Assembly: GCA_045644025.1 (NCBI GenBank)
Contig: JAZRGE010000009.1
Coordinates: 1-30,446, forward strand
Origin: JAZRGE01 sp045644025
Lineage (GTDB): Bacteria; Bacillota; Clostridia; Oscillospirales; Acutalibacteraceae
DNA: 30,446 bases
Reading direction: 5' to 3'
In this document: positions 21,713 through 29,685 of the stretch, one piece after another
Position numbering within the stretch: position 1 is the stretch's first letter
Layout of the letters: each line of letters opens with the position of its first letter
Position numbers and translations under genes: made by a program
Notes under the pieces: generated by a model
Told to the model about the DNA's origin: nothing
Databases searched by the model: none
The model's input: only the letters and a program-made list of their open reading frames with translations

Positions 21713-22311
21713 CAGCAACAACTGATAAGATCGCCGCCCATACATTCGCAGCAGCAATCAGCACAAATAAGACCCTGGCACACGTCGCAAGAATTGCATC
21801 CACCGCCGTAGGTTGTGCGATATCCGCCGGGAGCATAACCTGCACGGCCGCGCTGAATGTGATTGAGCGCCTGGCGATATTCGGGATTGGAAGGATCCAT
21901 TCTGCAGGCATTGCTCATGCTGGCATAAGCAGCATCAAACCACCCGCGGCGATAAAGCACGGTGCCGTTCAAAAAATACCATTCCGCGTCACGATTGCCC
22001 ACCGGCACACCGTCTAATATCTCCTGAGCTTCCTCCAATCGGCCCGAAGCAATAAGGGCGCGCACATCGGGGAAGGAGCTGTTGGCGCTGTAGCCTGCAT
22101 CCTGCTGCTTCTTCTTGCGGCCGCTGCGAGTTGCCATAATGGCATCGTAGGCTTCGTTTATCTCCTTCATTTTATCCTCAGCCAGATCGGCTAAAGGATT
22201 GTTTTCATAATTATCGGGGTGATATTTTCTGGCAAGCTCCCTATAAGCATTCTTCACTTCTTCATCGGAAGCATTTTTAGATACTCCTAAAACTTCATAA
22301 GGATCTCTCAT
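21712..22311 (-). CDS. J-domain protein with a TPR-like middle and Cys-rich tail
   Basis: A 199-residue protein. Residues 1-65 are a J domain (MRDPYEVLGVSKNASDEEV, with the H31-P32-D33 motif that stimulates Hsp70 ATPase). Residues about 78-150 read as paired helices of TPR type (VRALIASGRLEEAQEILDGV; WYFLNGTVLYRRGWFDAAYA). The last 31 residues hold 10 cysteines with CxxC spacings, ending ISCC. It is not DnaJ itself, as the Gly/Phe and zinc-finger substrate domains are absent. A J protein usually brings clients to DnaK; the Cys-rich tail suggests metal or membrane binding. The ATG at 22311 lies inside the DUF5685 gene (17-base overlap), and its stop overlaps the membrane protein start. Confidence 0.88.
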   Translation of the reverse strand: MRDPYEVLGVSKNASDEEVKNAYRELARKYHPDNYENNPLADLAEDKMKEINEAYDAIMATRSGRKKKQQDAGYSANSSFPDVRALIASGRLEEAQEILDGVPVGNRDAEWYFLNGTVLYRRGWFDAAYASMSNACRMDPSNPEYRQALNHIQRGRAGYAPGGYRTTYGGGCNSCDVCQGLICADCCCECMGGDLISCC

Positions 22312-23155
22312 TTTTCTTCCACTCCTTCTTATCCAAAATATCTGCCTGGGCATTCTTTAGCCCAAGGTAAAGTATGTTTTCCAATATTCCGCCAAAGCGC
22401 TTAATATCCAGCAGCTGGTAGGCTGCGGCTGCTTCGGCGAAGCAATTATTAAGCAGCGGCATTGATCTTTCTTTTATATCGGCCCCTTCGGGGCCAAAGG
22501 GATTAAAATTGCCGTTTTTCATATCTTCGGGGTAATCCTCGGCGGCATCGATAAGATATATCCACTTGCCAAGGCAATATCCCATTCTCTGAAGCACTCG
22601 GGCCGAACTTTCAGCCCCCGTGAGGCAGCAAAGCTTGCCCAGCATTATTGCCGTGGGCTCGGCGGCCATATCCACCGACACACTCTCACCCTTTTCCGCC
22701 GCGCATTGAGCGGCGTAATATTCGGCTGCAATATTTTCTATTTCGGGATAATCAGCTGCTGCTTTTTTGTGGCCTCGGCCGGCCATTAAGTAAAGCAAGC
22801 TGTAGGTCAACTTCTTTATCCCTTTTTCATCGGCTTTATTATCTTTTAATTTATAATAAAGCAATATAGCCGAAGCAGCGGCAGCCAATCGAAAGGCTTC
22901 TCCCTCACCGCCGCAGATATATGAGCATTTCTTTAGTGGGTTCACAACGCATCTGCCCTTTTTGGCACAGGGCTCGGTTTCATTCTGAGCAAGGGAAAGC
23001 AGGGCCAGAAATGTGAAATCGTAGCTCAATGTCATTCGGGCAATAAACCCATAGCGCCTGCCCGATTCCTTGCAAAGGGTGCAATAAACGGCCTTATAGA
23101 GCTCGTATTCTTTTATTTTCAGTTCACCCTTGGCTGTCTTGATATATCCAAACAT
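22295..23155 (-). CDS. DUF5685 family protein, function unknown
   Basis: A 286-residue, mostly helical protein that I recognise as DUF5685. Visible features: an N-terminal MFGYIKTAKGELKIKEYELY, a C25-x-x-C28 (YCTLC), a cluster of four further cysteines (C63, C69, C77, C81), the LSYDFTFLALLSL segment, and a C-terminal acidic motif IDAAEDYPEDMKNGNFNPF with D203, D207 and D211. That acidic motif is a little like the Asp-rich metal sites of prenyl-chain enzymes, which is only a similarity of pattern. The RBS is AAGGAGG before the ATG at 23155. Its 3' end overlaps the J-domain gene, so the two are made together; a joint role is likely. Confidence 0.85.
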   Translation of the reverse strand: MFGYIKTAKGELKIKEYELYKAVYCTLCKESGRRYGFIARMTLSYDFTFLALLSLAQNETEPCAKKGRCVVNPLKKCSYICGGEGEAFRLAAAASAILLYYKLKDNKADEKGIKKLTYSLLYLMAGRGHKKAAADYPEIENIAAEYYAAQCAAEKGESVSVDMAAEPTAIMLGKLCCLTGAESSARVLQRMGYCLGKWIYLIDAAEDYPEDMKNGNFNPFGPEGADIKERSMPLLNNCFAEAAAAYQLLDIKRFGGILENILYLGLKNAQADILDKKEWKKNERSL

Positions 23156-23176
23156 AGCCTGCCTCCTTCCCCATAT

Positions 23177-23185
23177 ATTCTATCA
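23177..23185 (-). promoter_or_regulatory. Possible extended -10 promoter of the DUF5685 unit
   Basis: The minus strand reads TGATAGAAT, a TGn extension plus a five-of-six -10, about 20 bases upstream of the DUF5685 start. A short CACCC/GGGTG hairpin (23192-23205) lies just before it, without a T run. No convincing -35 is seen. Confidence 0.3.
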
Positions 23186-23222
23186 AATGCCCACCCAAAT
23201 GGGTGAACAATATATTAACTTG

Positions 23223-26060
23223 CTATTTAAGCAGCTTGGCGAGATATTCGCCTGTGAAGGAGCGCTTACATTTCACGATCTGCTCGGGAGTGCCTTCAAA
23301 AATGATTGTTCCGCCGCCATCGCCGCCCTCGGGACCAAGATCTATAATGTGGTCTGCATTCTTCACCACGTCCAGATTGTGTTCTATCACCACAATGGTG
23401 TTGCCCGAATCGGTAAGTGCATTCAACACCTGCAGCAATCTTTTCACGTCGTCGGTGTGCAGGCCGGTTGTGGGTTCATCCAGAATATACATAGTGCGGC
23501 CCGTGGCTCGCTTCTGGAGTTCGGATGCCAGCTTAACTCTCTGGGCCTCACCGCCCGAAAGTGTGGTGGCAGGCTGGCCAAGCTTGATATAGCCAAGGCC
23601 CACGTTATGAAGAGTATCCAGTTTGCGGAATATCTTGGGCACCGCACGGAAGAATTCTCTTGCCTCTTCCACAGTCATTTCCAGCACGTCGAATATGCTT
23701 TTACCCTTATATTTCACTTCCAGAGTCTCTCTATTATATCTGCTGCCGCCGCAGACCTCGCAGGGCACGTAGATATCGGGCAAAAAGTGCATTTCTATCT
23801 TCTTAATACCGTCGCCCTCGCAGGCTTCACAGCGTCCGCCCTTAACGTTGAAAGAAAATCTTCCTGCCGAATAGCCCCTTGCCTTGGCATCGGGTGTGGC
23901 AGCAAAAAGTTCTCGTATATCATTGAACACACCGGTGTAGGTGGCAGGATTGGATCTGGGCGTGCGGCCGATAGGAGCCTGATCGATATTGATCACCTTA
24001 TCCAGATGCTCCACACCATCGATTCCATCACATTTTCCTGTGATGCGCTGGGCTTTGTTGAGCCTTACAGCCAGATCTTCATAAAGTATATCGTTCACAA
24101 GAGAGGATTTGCCCGAGCCCGATACACCCGTGACACAGATAAATTTACCCAAGGGAAATTTAACCGTGATATTCTTTAGATTGTTTTCTCTCGCACCGCG
24201 CACGGTGATAAACTTGCCGTTGCCTTCCCTGCGCTTTTTAGGCACGGGGATAGTCTTTTTGCCCGAAAGATATTGGCCGGTGATGGATTCTTCACACTTC
24301 ATTATCTCTTCGGGTGTGCCTGCGAAAACGATCTCGCCACCGTGAATACCCGAACCGGGGCCCACGTCTACAATAAAATCGGATGTGCGCATAGTATCTT
24401 CATCGTGCTCCACCACAATAAGGGTGTTGCCCAGATCTCTAAGCTTGCAAAGAGATTCCAACAGCTTAGAATTATCGCGCTGATGCAGGCCGATGCTTGG
24501 CTCGTCCAGAATATAGACAACGCCCATAAGTGCCGAGCCGATCTGAGTGGCCAGGCGAATACGCTGACTCTCACCACCCGAAAGGGTGCCCGAAGATCGG
24601 GAAAGGCTAAGATAACCCAGACCCACGCTGCGAAGGAAATCCAATCGGCTTTTTATCTCCTTCACTATAGGGCCTGCAATGAGCATATCACTACCCGAAA
24701 AATCCAGTTTCTCAAAGAAATCGTAGGCCGCCACTACCGACATTTCGCATATATCAAAAATATTCTTTCCGCCCACTGTGACAGCCAGTGATTCCTTCTT
24801 AAGCCTTTTTCCGCCGCAATCGGGGCAAGGGCATTCATCCATAAGCTGCTCTATTTCGCCGCGGGAATAATCGCTGGTAGTCTCTTTATATCGACGCTCC
24901 AGATTGTTCACAACGCCTTCGAAGGGGGCCACATATGTGCCGCCGCCCCAATCACCGCTACGGGTGTAGGTTATTTTTTCTTCTCCCGTGCCGAAGAGCA
25001 CAATATTCCTTATCTCTTCCGGCAACTGATTAAAGGGTGTGTTGATATCAAAGCCATAGTGATTAGCCAGGCCCATAAAATACATTTTTGTGAAGGTGTT
25101 ATCGCCACCGTGCCATCCCACCATACTCCAGCCGGGAGCCTTAATCGCTCCTTCTAAAAGACCCTTTTCGGGATTGGCCACAACCTTTTGGGGATTAAGC
25201 TTCATAAACATTCCCAAGCCGGTGCAGGTTTCGCAGGCGCCGAAGGGATTATTAAAAGAAAACATTCTGGGGCTCATTTCAGGGAAGCTTATTCCGTGCT
25301 CGGGGCAGGCGTAATTCTGAGAAAACTCCAATTCTTCGCCGCCAACTACCGAAACCCCTGCCAGACCATCTGCCTGCTTAAGGGCTGTTTCCATACTATC
25401 AGTCAGTCTGCTCTTAATATCGGGGCCCACCACAAGGCGATCCACCACTATCTCTATGGTGTGCTTGATATTTTTATTAAGCTTGGGCACCTCGGAAAGA
25501 TCGTAAATCGAACCATCTATTCTCACTCTCACAAAGCCCGATTTCCTGGCAGACTCCAATTCCTTGGCAAACTCGCCTTTTTTGCCACGGGCAATGGGAG
25601 CCATAATCATAATTTTGCTACCCTGGGGCAACGTGAGCACGGCATCCACCATTGTGTCCACACTCTGCTGCTTTATCACCCTGCCGCAAACAGGGCAATG
25701 AGGCACACCCACACGGGCATAAAGCAAGCGCAGGTAATCATAAATTTCGGTGACAGTACCCACCGTGGAGCGTGGATTTTTAGACGTTGTTTTTTGATCT
25801 ATTGCAATGGCCGGAGAAAGGCCGTCTATACTATCCACGTCCGGCTTTTCCATCTGCCCCAAGAACATTCTGGCATAGGAAGAAAGAGATTCCACATAGC
25901 GGCGCTGGCCTTCGGCATAAATGGTATCGAAAGCAAGGGAAGTCTTGCCCGAGCCGGAAAGACCGGTGAGCACCACCATTTTATCCCTGGGGATATCAAT
26001 ATTTATATTTTTAAGGTTGTTGGATCGCGCGCCCTTAATAGATATAAATTCGCTTGCCAC
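23223..26060 (-). CDS. uvrA: Excinuclease ABC subunit A
   Basis: A 945-residue double ABC ATPase that scans DNA for damage and loads UvrB. The first Walker A is GLSGSGKTSLAFD (near residue 33) and the second is GVSGSGKSSLVND. Two signature motifs, LSGGESQRIRLA and LSGGEAQRVKLA, and two Walker B/D-loop sites (VYILDEPSIGLHQRD and MYILDEPTTGLHTDD) are present. Zinc-binding pairs are seen in CPVCGRV, CPCPDCGG, CEACEGDG and CEVCGGSR. Length is normal. The start is GTG at 26060, with GGAGG 8 bases upstream and MASEFISIKGARSNNLKN as the usual opening. It has its own promoter just after the Asp-box gene's terminator. No SOS (LexA) box of the GAAC-N4-GTTC type is visible upstream. Confidence 0.98.
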   Translation of the reverse strand: MASEFISIKGARSNNLKNINIDIPRDKMVVLTGLSGSGKTSLAFDTIYAEGQRRYVESLSSYARMFLGQMEKPDVDSIDGLSPAIAIDQKTTSKNPRSTVGTVTEIYDYLRLLYARVGVPHCPVCGRVIKQQSVDTMVDAVLTLPQGSKIMIMAPIARGKKGEFAKELESARKSGFVRVRIDGSIYDLSEVPKLNKNIKHTIEIVVDRLVVGPDIKSRLTDSMETALKQADGLAGVSVVGGEELEFSQNYACPEHGISFPEMSPRMFSFNNPFGACETCTGLGMFMKLNPQKVVANPEKGLLEGAIKAPGWSMVGWHGGDNTFTKMYFMGLANHYGFDINTPFNQLPEEIRNIVLFGTGEEKITYTRSGDWGGGTYVAPFEGVVNNLERRYKETTSDYSRGEIEQLMDECPCPDCGGKRLKKESLAVTVGGKNIFDICEMSVVAAYDFFEKLDFSGSDMLIAGPIVKEIKSRLDFLRSVGLGYLSLSRSSGTLSGGESQRIRLATQIGSALMGVVYILDEPSIGLHQRDNSKLLESLCKLRDLGNTLIVVEHDEDTMRTSDFIVDVGPGSGIHGGEIVFAGTPEEIMKCEESITGQYLSGKKTIPVPKKRREGNGKFITVRGARENNLKNITVKFPLGKFICVTGVSGSGKSSLVNDILYEDLAVRLNKAQRITGKCDGIDGVEHLDKVINIDQAPIGRTPRSNPATYTGVFNDIRELFAATPDAKARGYSAGRFSFNVKGGRCEACEGDGIKKIEMHFLPDIYVPCEVCGGSRYNRETLEVKYKGKSIFDVLEMTVEEAREFFRAVPKIFRKLDTLHNVGLGYIKLGQPATTLSGGEAQRVKLASELQKRATGRTMYILDEPTTGLHTDDVKRLLQVLNALTDSGNTIVVIEHNLDVVKNADHIIDLGPEGGDGGGTIIFEGTPEQIVKCKRSFTGEYLAKLLK

Positions 26061-26093
26061 TATATTTCCTCCGAGTAAAATTATTCACATTAT

Positions 26094-26122
26094 ATTGTAC
26101 CGCAAAATTCTTAAAAAGTAAA
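26094..26122 (-). promoter_or_regulatory. uvrA promoter
   Basis: On the minus strand TTTACT (26117-26122) and TACAAT (26094-26099) are 17 bases apart, with four and five of six consensus matches. A TATAAT at 26089-26094 is an alternative -10. Confidence 0.55.
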
Positions 26123-26130
26123 TGATTTTG

Positions 26131-26166
26131 AAAAAATTTAGCGCAGAAGTTTCCTTCTGCGCTAAA
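26131..26166 (-). terminator. Rho-independent terminator of the Asp-box gene
   Basis: A perfect 13-bp stem (arms 26137-26149 and 26154-26166, AGCGCAGAAG core) with a GAAA loop on the minus strand is followed by TTTTTT. It begins 10 bases after the stop at 26177 and separates this gene from uvrA. Confidence 0.93.
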
Positions 26167-26176
26167 ACTTTTTATA

Positions 26177-27592
26177 TCAGAAATATTGCCTGAAATTTTT
26201 GATTCTTTCAAAGGTGATGCAGTTGCTGTTGTGGTGGGTGTCGCCGCCGTTAAATCCAACACGGGTGACAAGCAGAATATCATCGCCATCAAACTCCCAA
26301 TCGGGGTACTGGAAGCCTGCCTTTCTGGGATCCATCGTGCGGAAATCATAGATACGCTTCACTATTTCCCAATTTTTAAGATCATCGGAAACAGCCATAG
26401 AAAGCACGGTGCGCTTGGGCGCCACATCGGGAACCTGCTCGGTGCCTATGAGAATATATTTGCCGGTCTGCTTATCCTTATCCACGAAGAACTTAGAGTT
26501 GCTACCCAGCGTGAAATCAATAATGGAATTGAAAATAAAGGGCGAATCGGGATCAGAGGTATCCACGTCTAAAATAAGCATTTTTCCGTAGTTCGGTTCT
26601 CCGCTGGCCTCAATATCCATCCTATAAAGGCAATGAAGTGTGCCATCCGGGCCCACTATCATATTTCCCTCAATGCCTGCTCCGGGAGAGCCTGTTCCCG
26701 GGCCAAGATTTTTGGGAGAGTTGGGCCAATTGGGATCATACTGAATAAATTGGGAGATATCCCAGTTGGCAGGATCCAGCAAATCACCGTCGGCATCAAA
26801 CGAAACGTAGCCCATTCTGAAAATCCTTGAGTTCCACGTGCCGCAGGTCACGGGGATATAAACTCTGCCGTTCACTTCTTCTGTGTGGCCGCAAGTGCCC
26901 TCAGCGCTCAAGGCATAGTTGGTAACAAAAAGGGTAACGGGGGCAGTCCAAGTCTCGCCCTCGTCGTCGGAACGACCGATGGTAAGATTTCCGCCGCCGT
27001 TTGTCATGCTCATAAGATAAAGCTTGCCGCGATGAACAAACAAGTGAGGCATATAGCACGGGGCCATATCGTTGAGATAGCGCCAGGTGATGCCGCCATC
27101 ATCGGAATAACAAAGGATTACAAGCATAGCATAATTCTCATGGCCGCTAAAGATATCCATCGCAGCAACAAGCCTGCCCGAAGGGCATTTCACAATATCG
27201 GGGCTGGCGATAAACGTGCCCGAAAAGCTATAAACGGGATCTTTGGGATGAAGATAGTTCACAACAATATCACCGGGAATATGGCCCGTTCTGGCAAGGC
27301 GGGTGGTTGAACCCTCGGCACCCACGCGGCCAACAGTGAAGGAATAATCGGTCAGGTCTTCCAGTCCCTTAATAGTCATGGGGGACTCCTTAAGAGGCAG
27401 AGTGGTGGCAGGTTCATTCTCCCCTACCTTCCGGTAGCTCACGTAATGCTCACCGTCATATCCGTTGTCAAACCACTCGAAGGTAAACTCACATTCGTCC
27501 ACACTCAGGCGGCAGATGTAGGGCAGCATAGTCTCGGCCTTATCGGCATAAGGCTTAAATGGTCTATGGCACCAGGTTGTCAATGCTTTCAT
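26177..27592 (-). CDS. Sialidase-fold (Asp-box) protein with N-terminal FN3-like domain
   Basis: A 471-residue protein. Residues 23-102 look like an FN3 domain (LEDLTDYSFTVGRVGAEGST is a typical last strand pair). From about 120 on it is a beta-propeller with two clear Asp boxes, SDDGGITW (163-170) and SDDEGETW (208-215). The segment that carries the FRIP-type arginine in true sialidases reads FIASPDIVKCPSGRLVAAMD, without that arginine. So the fold is clear but GH33 sialidase activity is doubtful; another glycan hydrolase or a binding protein is equally possible. There is no signal peptide, suggesting a cytoplasmic location. It has its own promoter and terminator and sits between uvrB and uvrA. 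The ATG at 27592 has AAGGGAG about 9 bases upstream. Confidence 0.82.
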   Translation of the reverse strand: MKALTTWCHRPFKPYADKAETMLPYICRLSVDECEFTFEWFDNGYDGEHYVSYRKVGENEPATTLPLKESPMTIKGLEDLTDYSFTVGRVGAEGSTTRLARTGHIPGDIVVNYLHPKDPVYSFSGTFIASPDIVKCPSGRLVAAMDIFSGHENYAMLVILCYSDDGGITWRYLNDMAPCYMPHLFVHRGKLYLMSMTNGGGNLTIGRSDDEGETWTAPVTLFVTNYALSAEGTCGHTEEVNGRVYIPVTCGTWNSRIFRMGYVSFDADGDLLDPANWDISQFIQYDPNWPNSPKNLGPGTGSPGAGIEGNMIVGPDGTLHCLYRMDIEASGEPNYGKMLILDVDTSDPDSPFIFNSIIDFTLGSNSKFFVDKDKQTGKYILIGTEQVPDVAPKRTVLSMAVSDDLKNWEIVKRIYDFRTMDPRKAGFQYPDWEFDGDDILLVTRVGFNGGDTHHNSNCITFERIKNFRQYF

Positions 27593-27622
27593 TTTCCAAC
27601 ACTCCCTTATTTTTATGAAAAA

Positions 27623-27652
27623 ATTATAAAGCAGAGGTTATCATTGCCGCAA
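27623..27652 (-). promoter_or_regulatory. Promoter of the Asp-box gene with an inverted repeat at the -35
   Basis: On the minus strand TTGCGG (27647-27652) and TATAAT (27623-27628) are 18 bases apart. CCGCA (27647-27651) and TGCGG (27660-27664) form an inverted repeat overlapping the -35, a possible operator. Confidence 0.5.
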
Positions 27653-27688
27653 TTGGATATGCGGACATTCTTTTACCATTTCGGGACA

Positions 27689-29653
27689 CTATTTTCCACC
27701 GCGTATCTTAGCTATCCTATCTCGCAGATGAGCCGCATGCTCAAACTCCAGCATCTGGGCGGCCTGCTTCATCTCGGCGGTAAGCTTGGCAATAAGCTTC
27801 TCCTTCTGCTCCTTTGTCATTTTCTTGAATGCCTTGGCATCTTCATCGGCAGGGGCAGAGGATATCTGCAATATATCGTGAATATCCTTTTTTATGGTGA
27901 CAGGGACAATGCCGTGCCGTGTGTTATATTCCTGCTGCATGGCTCGGCGGCGCTCGGTCTCCCTAATGGCCCGCTCCATAGAATTGGTTACACTGTCAGC
28001 ATACATCACCACTCGGCCACGCGCATTTCTTGCAGCACGACCCACCGTCTGGATAAGGGATGTCTCACTTCTGAGGAAGCCTTCCTTATCGGCATCCAAA
28101 ATAGCCACAAGCGACACTTCGGGAATATCCAACCCCTCACGAAGAAGATTAATGCCCACCAGCACGTCAAACTCGCCCAGGCGCAGATCCCTTATTATTT
28201 CCATTCGTTCCACTGTGTCGATATCATAGTGCATATATCGCACCTTTATATCCAGATTCTGCAAATATTCAGTAAGGTCTTCGGCCATCCGCTTGGTAAG
28301 AGTGGTGATAAGCACTCTCTCTCCGTTATCGGTGCAGCGTCTTATTTCACCCACAAGATCGTCTATCTGGCCATCCGTGGGCTTCACGGTGATCTCGGGA
28401 TCCAACAATCCCGTGGGGCGAATAAGCTGCTCGGCAATAAGGGCCGATTTTTCTTTTTCAAATTCGCCCGGTGTAGCCGACACAAATACCGCCTGATTGA
28501 TGCGCTCATAGAATTCATCAAATTGCAATGGGCGGTTATCAAAAGCCGAAGGCAGGCGGAAACCATATTCCACCAAATTCTCCTTTCGGGCTCTGTCTCC
28601 GCCGTACATACCGCGCACCTGCGGCAACGTTACGTGAGATTCATCCACAAAAAGCAGGAAATCCTCGGGGAAATAATCCAGCAGCGTGGAAGGCACACTT
28701 CCCGGTGGGCGGCCGGCCATAACTCTAGAATAATTTTCCACACCCTTGCAGGTGCCTATTTCTCGCAGCATTTCCACATCGTATTCCGTGCGCTGGCGAA
28801 TACGCTGAGCCTCTATAAGCTTATCGCTTTGCTTGAACCAAGCCTCTCGTTCTTCCATTTCCCGCGTAATTTCGGCCAAGGCCTTTTCCATAGATGCAGG
28901 ATCAATAATATAGTGGGAGGCAGGATAGATCGCCGCATGGCCGAGATTAGCCTTCACTTCTCCCGTAAGAGTATTGATCTCACTAATTCGATCAATCTCA
29001 TCTCCGAAGAATTCCACTCTTATGGCCGTATCGTTGGAATATGCCGGGAATATCTCCACCACGTCGCCACGGATGCGGAACTTATTGCGGGTGAAGTTCA
29101 TATCGTTGCGCTCGTATTGCAGCGTTACCAGCTTCTTTATAAGTTCTTCCCTTTTCATCTCGGCACCAACGCGCAGCGATATCACCATACTGCGGTAGTC
29201 GATGGGATTACCAAGAGAATAAATGCAGGAAACCGATGCCACGATTATCACATCCCGCCGCTCCGAAAGGGCACAGGTGGCACTGTGGCGCAGCTTGTCT
29301 ATCTCGTCGTTTATAGCGGAATCCTTTTCAATATAAGTATCGGTGCCGGGTATATATGCCTCGGGTTGGTAGTAATCGTAGTAGGATACAAAATATTCCA
29401 CCGCGTTTTCGGGAAAGAATTCGCGGAACTCGGAACAAAGCTGTGCTGCAAGGGTTTTATTGTGGGCGAGAATCAGCGTGGGGCGGTTCACGCGCTCAAT
29501 AATGTTAGCCATTGTAAAGGTTTTACCCGAGCCTGTAACACCCAAAAGGGTCTGCTCGCGGTTGCCGCTTTCAATGCTTTCCACAAGCTGCTCTATAGCC
29601 TGCGGCTGATCGCCCGTGGGCTTGAATTTTGCAACCAGCTTAAATTTATCCAC
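27689..29653 (-). CDS. uvrB: Excinuclease ABC subunit B
   Basis: A 654-residue helicase-fold repair protein that verifies damage and recruits UvrC. Walker A is GVTGSGKTFTMANI, the damage-probing beta-hairpin includes FVSYYDYYQPEAYIP, the Walker B is FVDESHVTLPQ, and the helicase motifs VGINLLREGLDIPE and QTVGRAARNARGRV are present. The C-terminal UVR domain (AAQMLEFEHAAHLRDRI) that binds UvrC is intact. The start is a GTG at 29653 with GAGGTGA 9 bases upstream. It lies 32 bases after an FAD-dependent oxidoreductase gene and is separated from uvrA by the Asp-box gene, which is unusual as uvrB and uvrA are normally adjacent in this group. Confidence 0.98.
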   Translation of the reverse strand: MDKFKLVAKFKPTGDQPQAIEQLVESIESGNREQTLLGVTGSGKTFTMANIIERVNRPTLILAHNKTLAAQLCSEFREFFPENAVEYFVSYYDYYQPEAYIPGTDTYIEKDSAINDEIDKLRHSATCALSERRDVIIVASVSCIYSLGNPIDYRSMVISLRVGAEMKREELIKKLVTLQYERNDMNFTRNKFRIRGDVVEIFPAYSNDTAIRVEFFGDEIDRISEINTLTGEVKANLGHAAIYPASHYIIDPASMEKALAEITREMEEREAWFKQSDKLIEAQRIRQRTEYDVEMLREIGTCKGVENYSRVMAGRPPGSVPSTLLDYFPEDFLLFVDESHVTLPQVRGMYGGDRARKENLVEYGFRLPSAFDNRPLQFDEFYERINQAVFVSATPGEFEKEKSALIAEQLIRPTGLLDPEITVKPTDGQIDDLVGEIRRCTDNGERVLITTLTKRMAEDLTEYLQNLDIKVRYMHYDIDTVERMEIIRDLRLGEFDVLVGINLLREGLDIPEVSLVAILDADKEGFLRSETSLIQTVGRAARNARGRVVMYADSVTNSMERAIRETERRRAMQQEYNTRHGIVPVTIKKDIHDILQISSAPADEDAKAFKKMTKEQKEKLIAKLTAEMKQAAQMLEFEHAAHLRDRIAKIRGGK

Positions 29654-29685
29654 CGATTCTCACCTCTCTTTCTGTTTTCTAAGGA

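Noticed and set aside
23186..23215. CACCC/GGGTG hairpin after uvrA as a uvrA terminator
   Set aside because: The stem is only about 5 bp and no T run follows on the minus strand, so termination there is unlikely.
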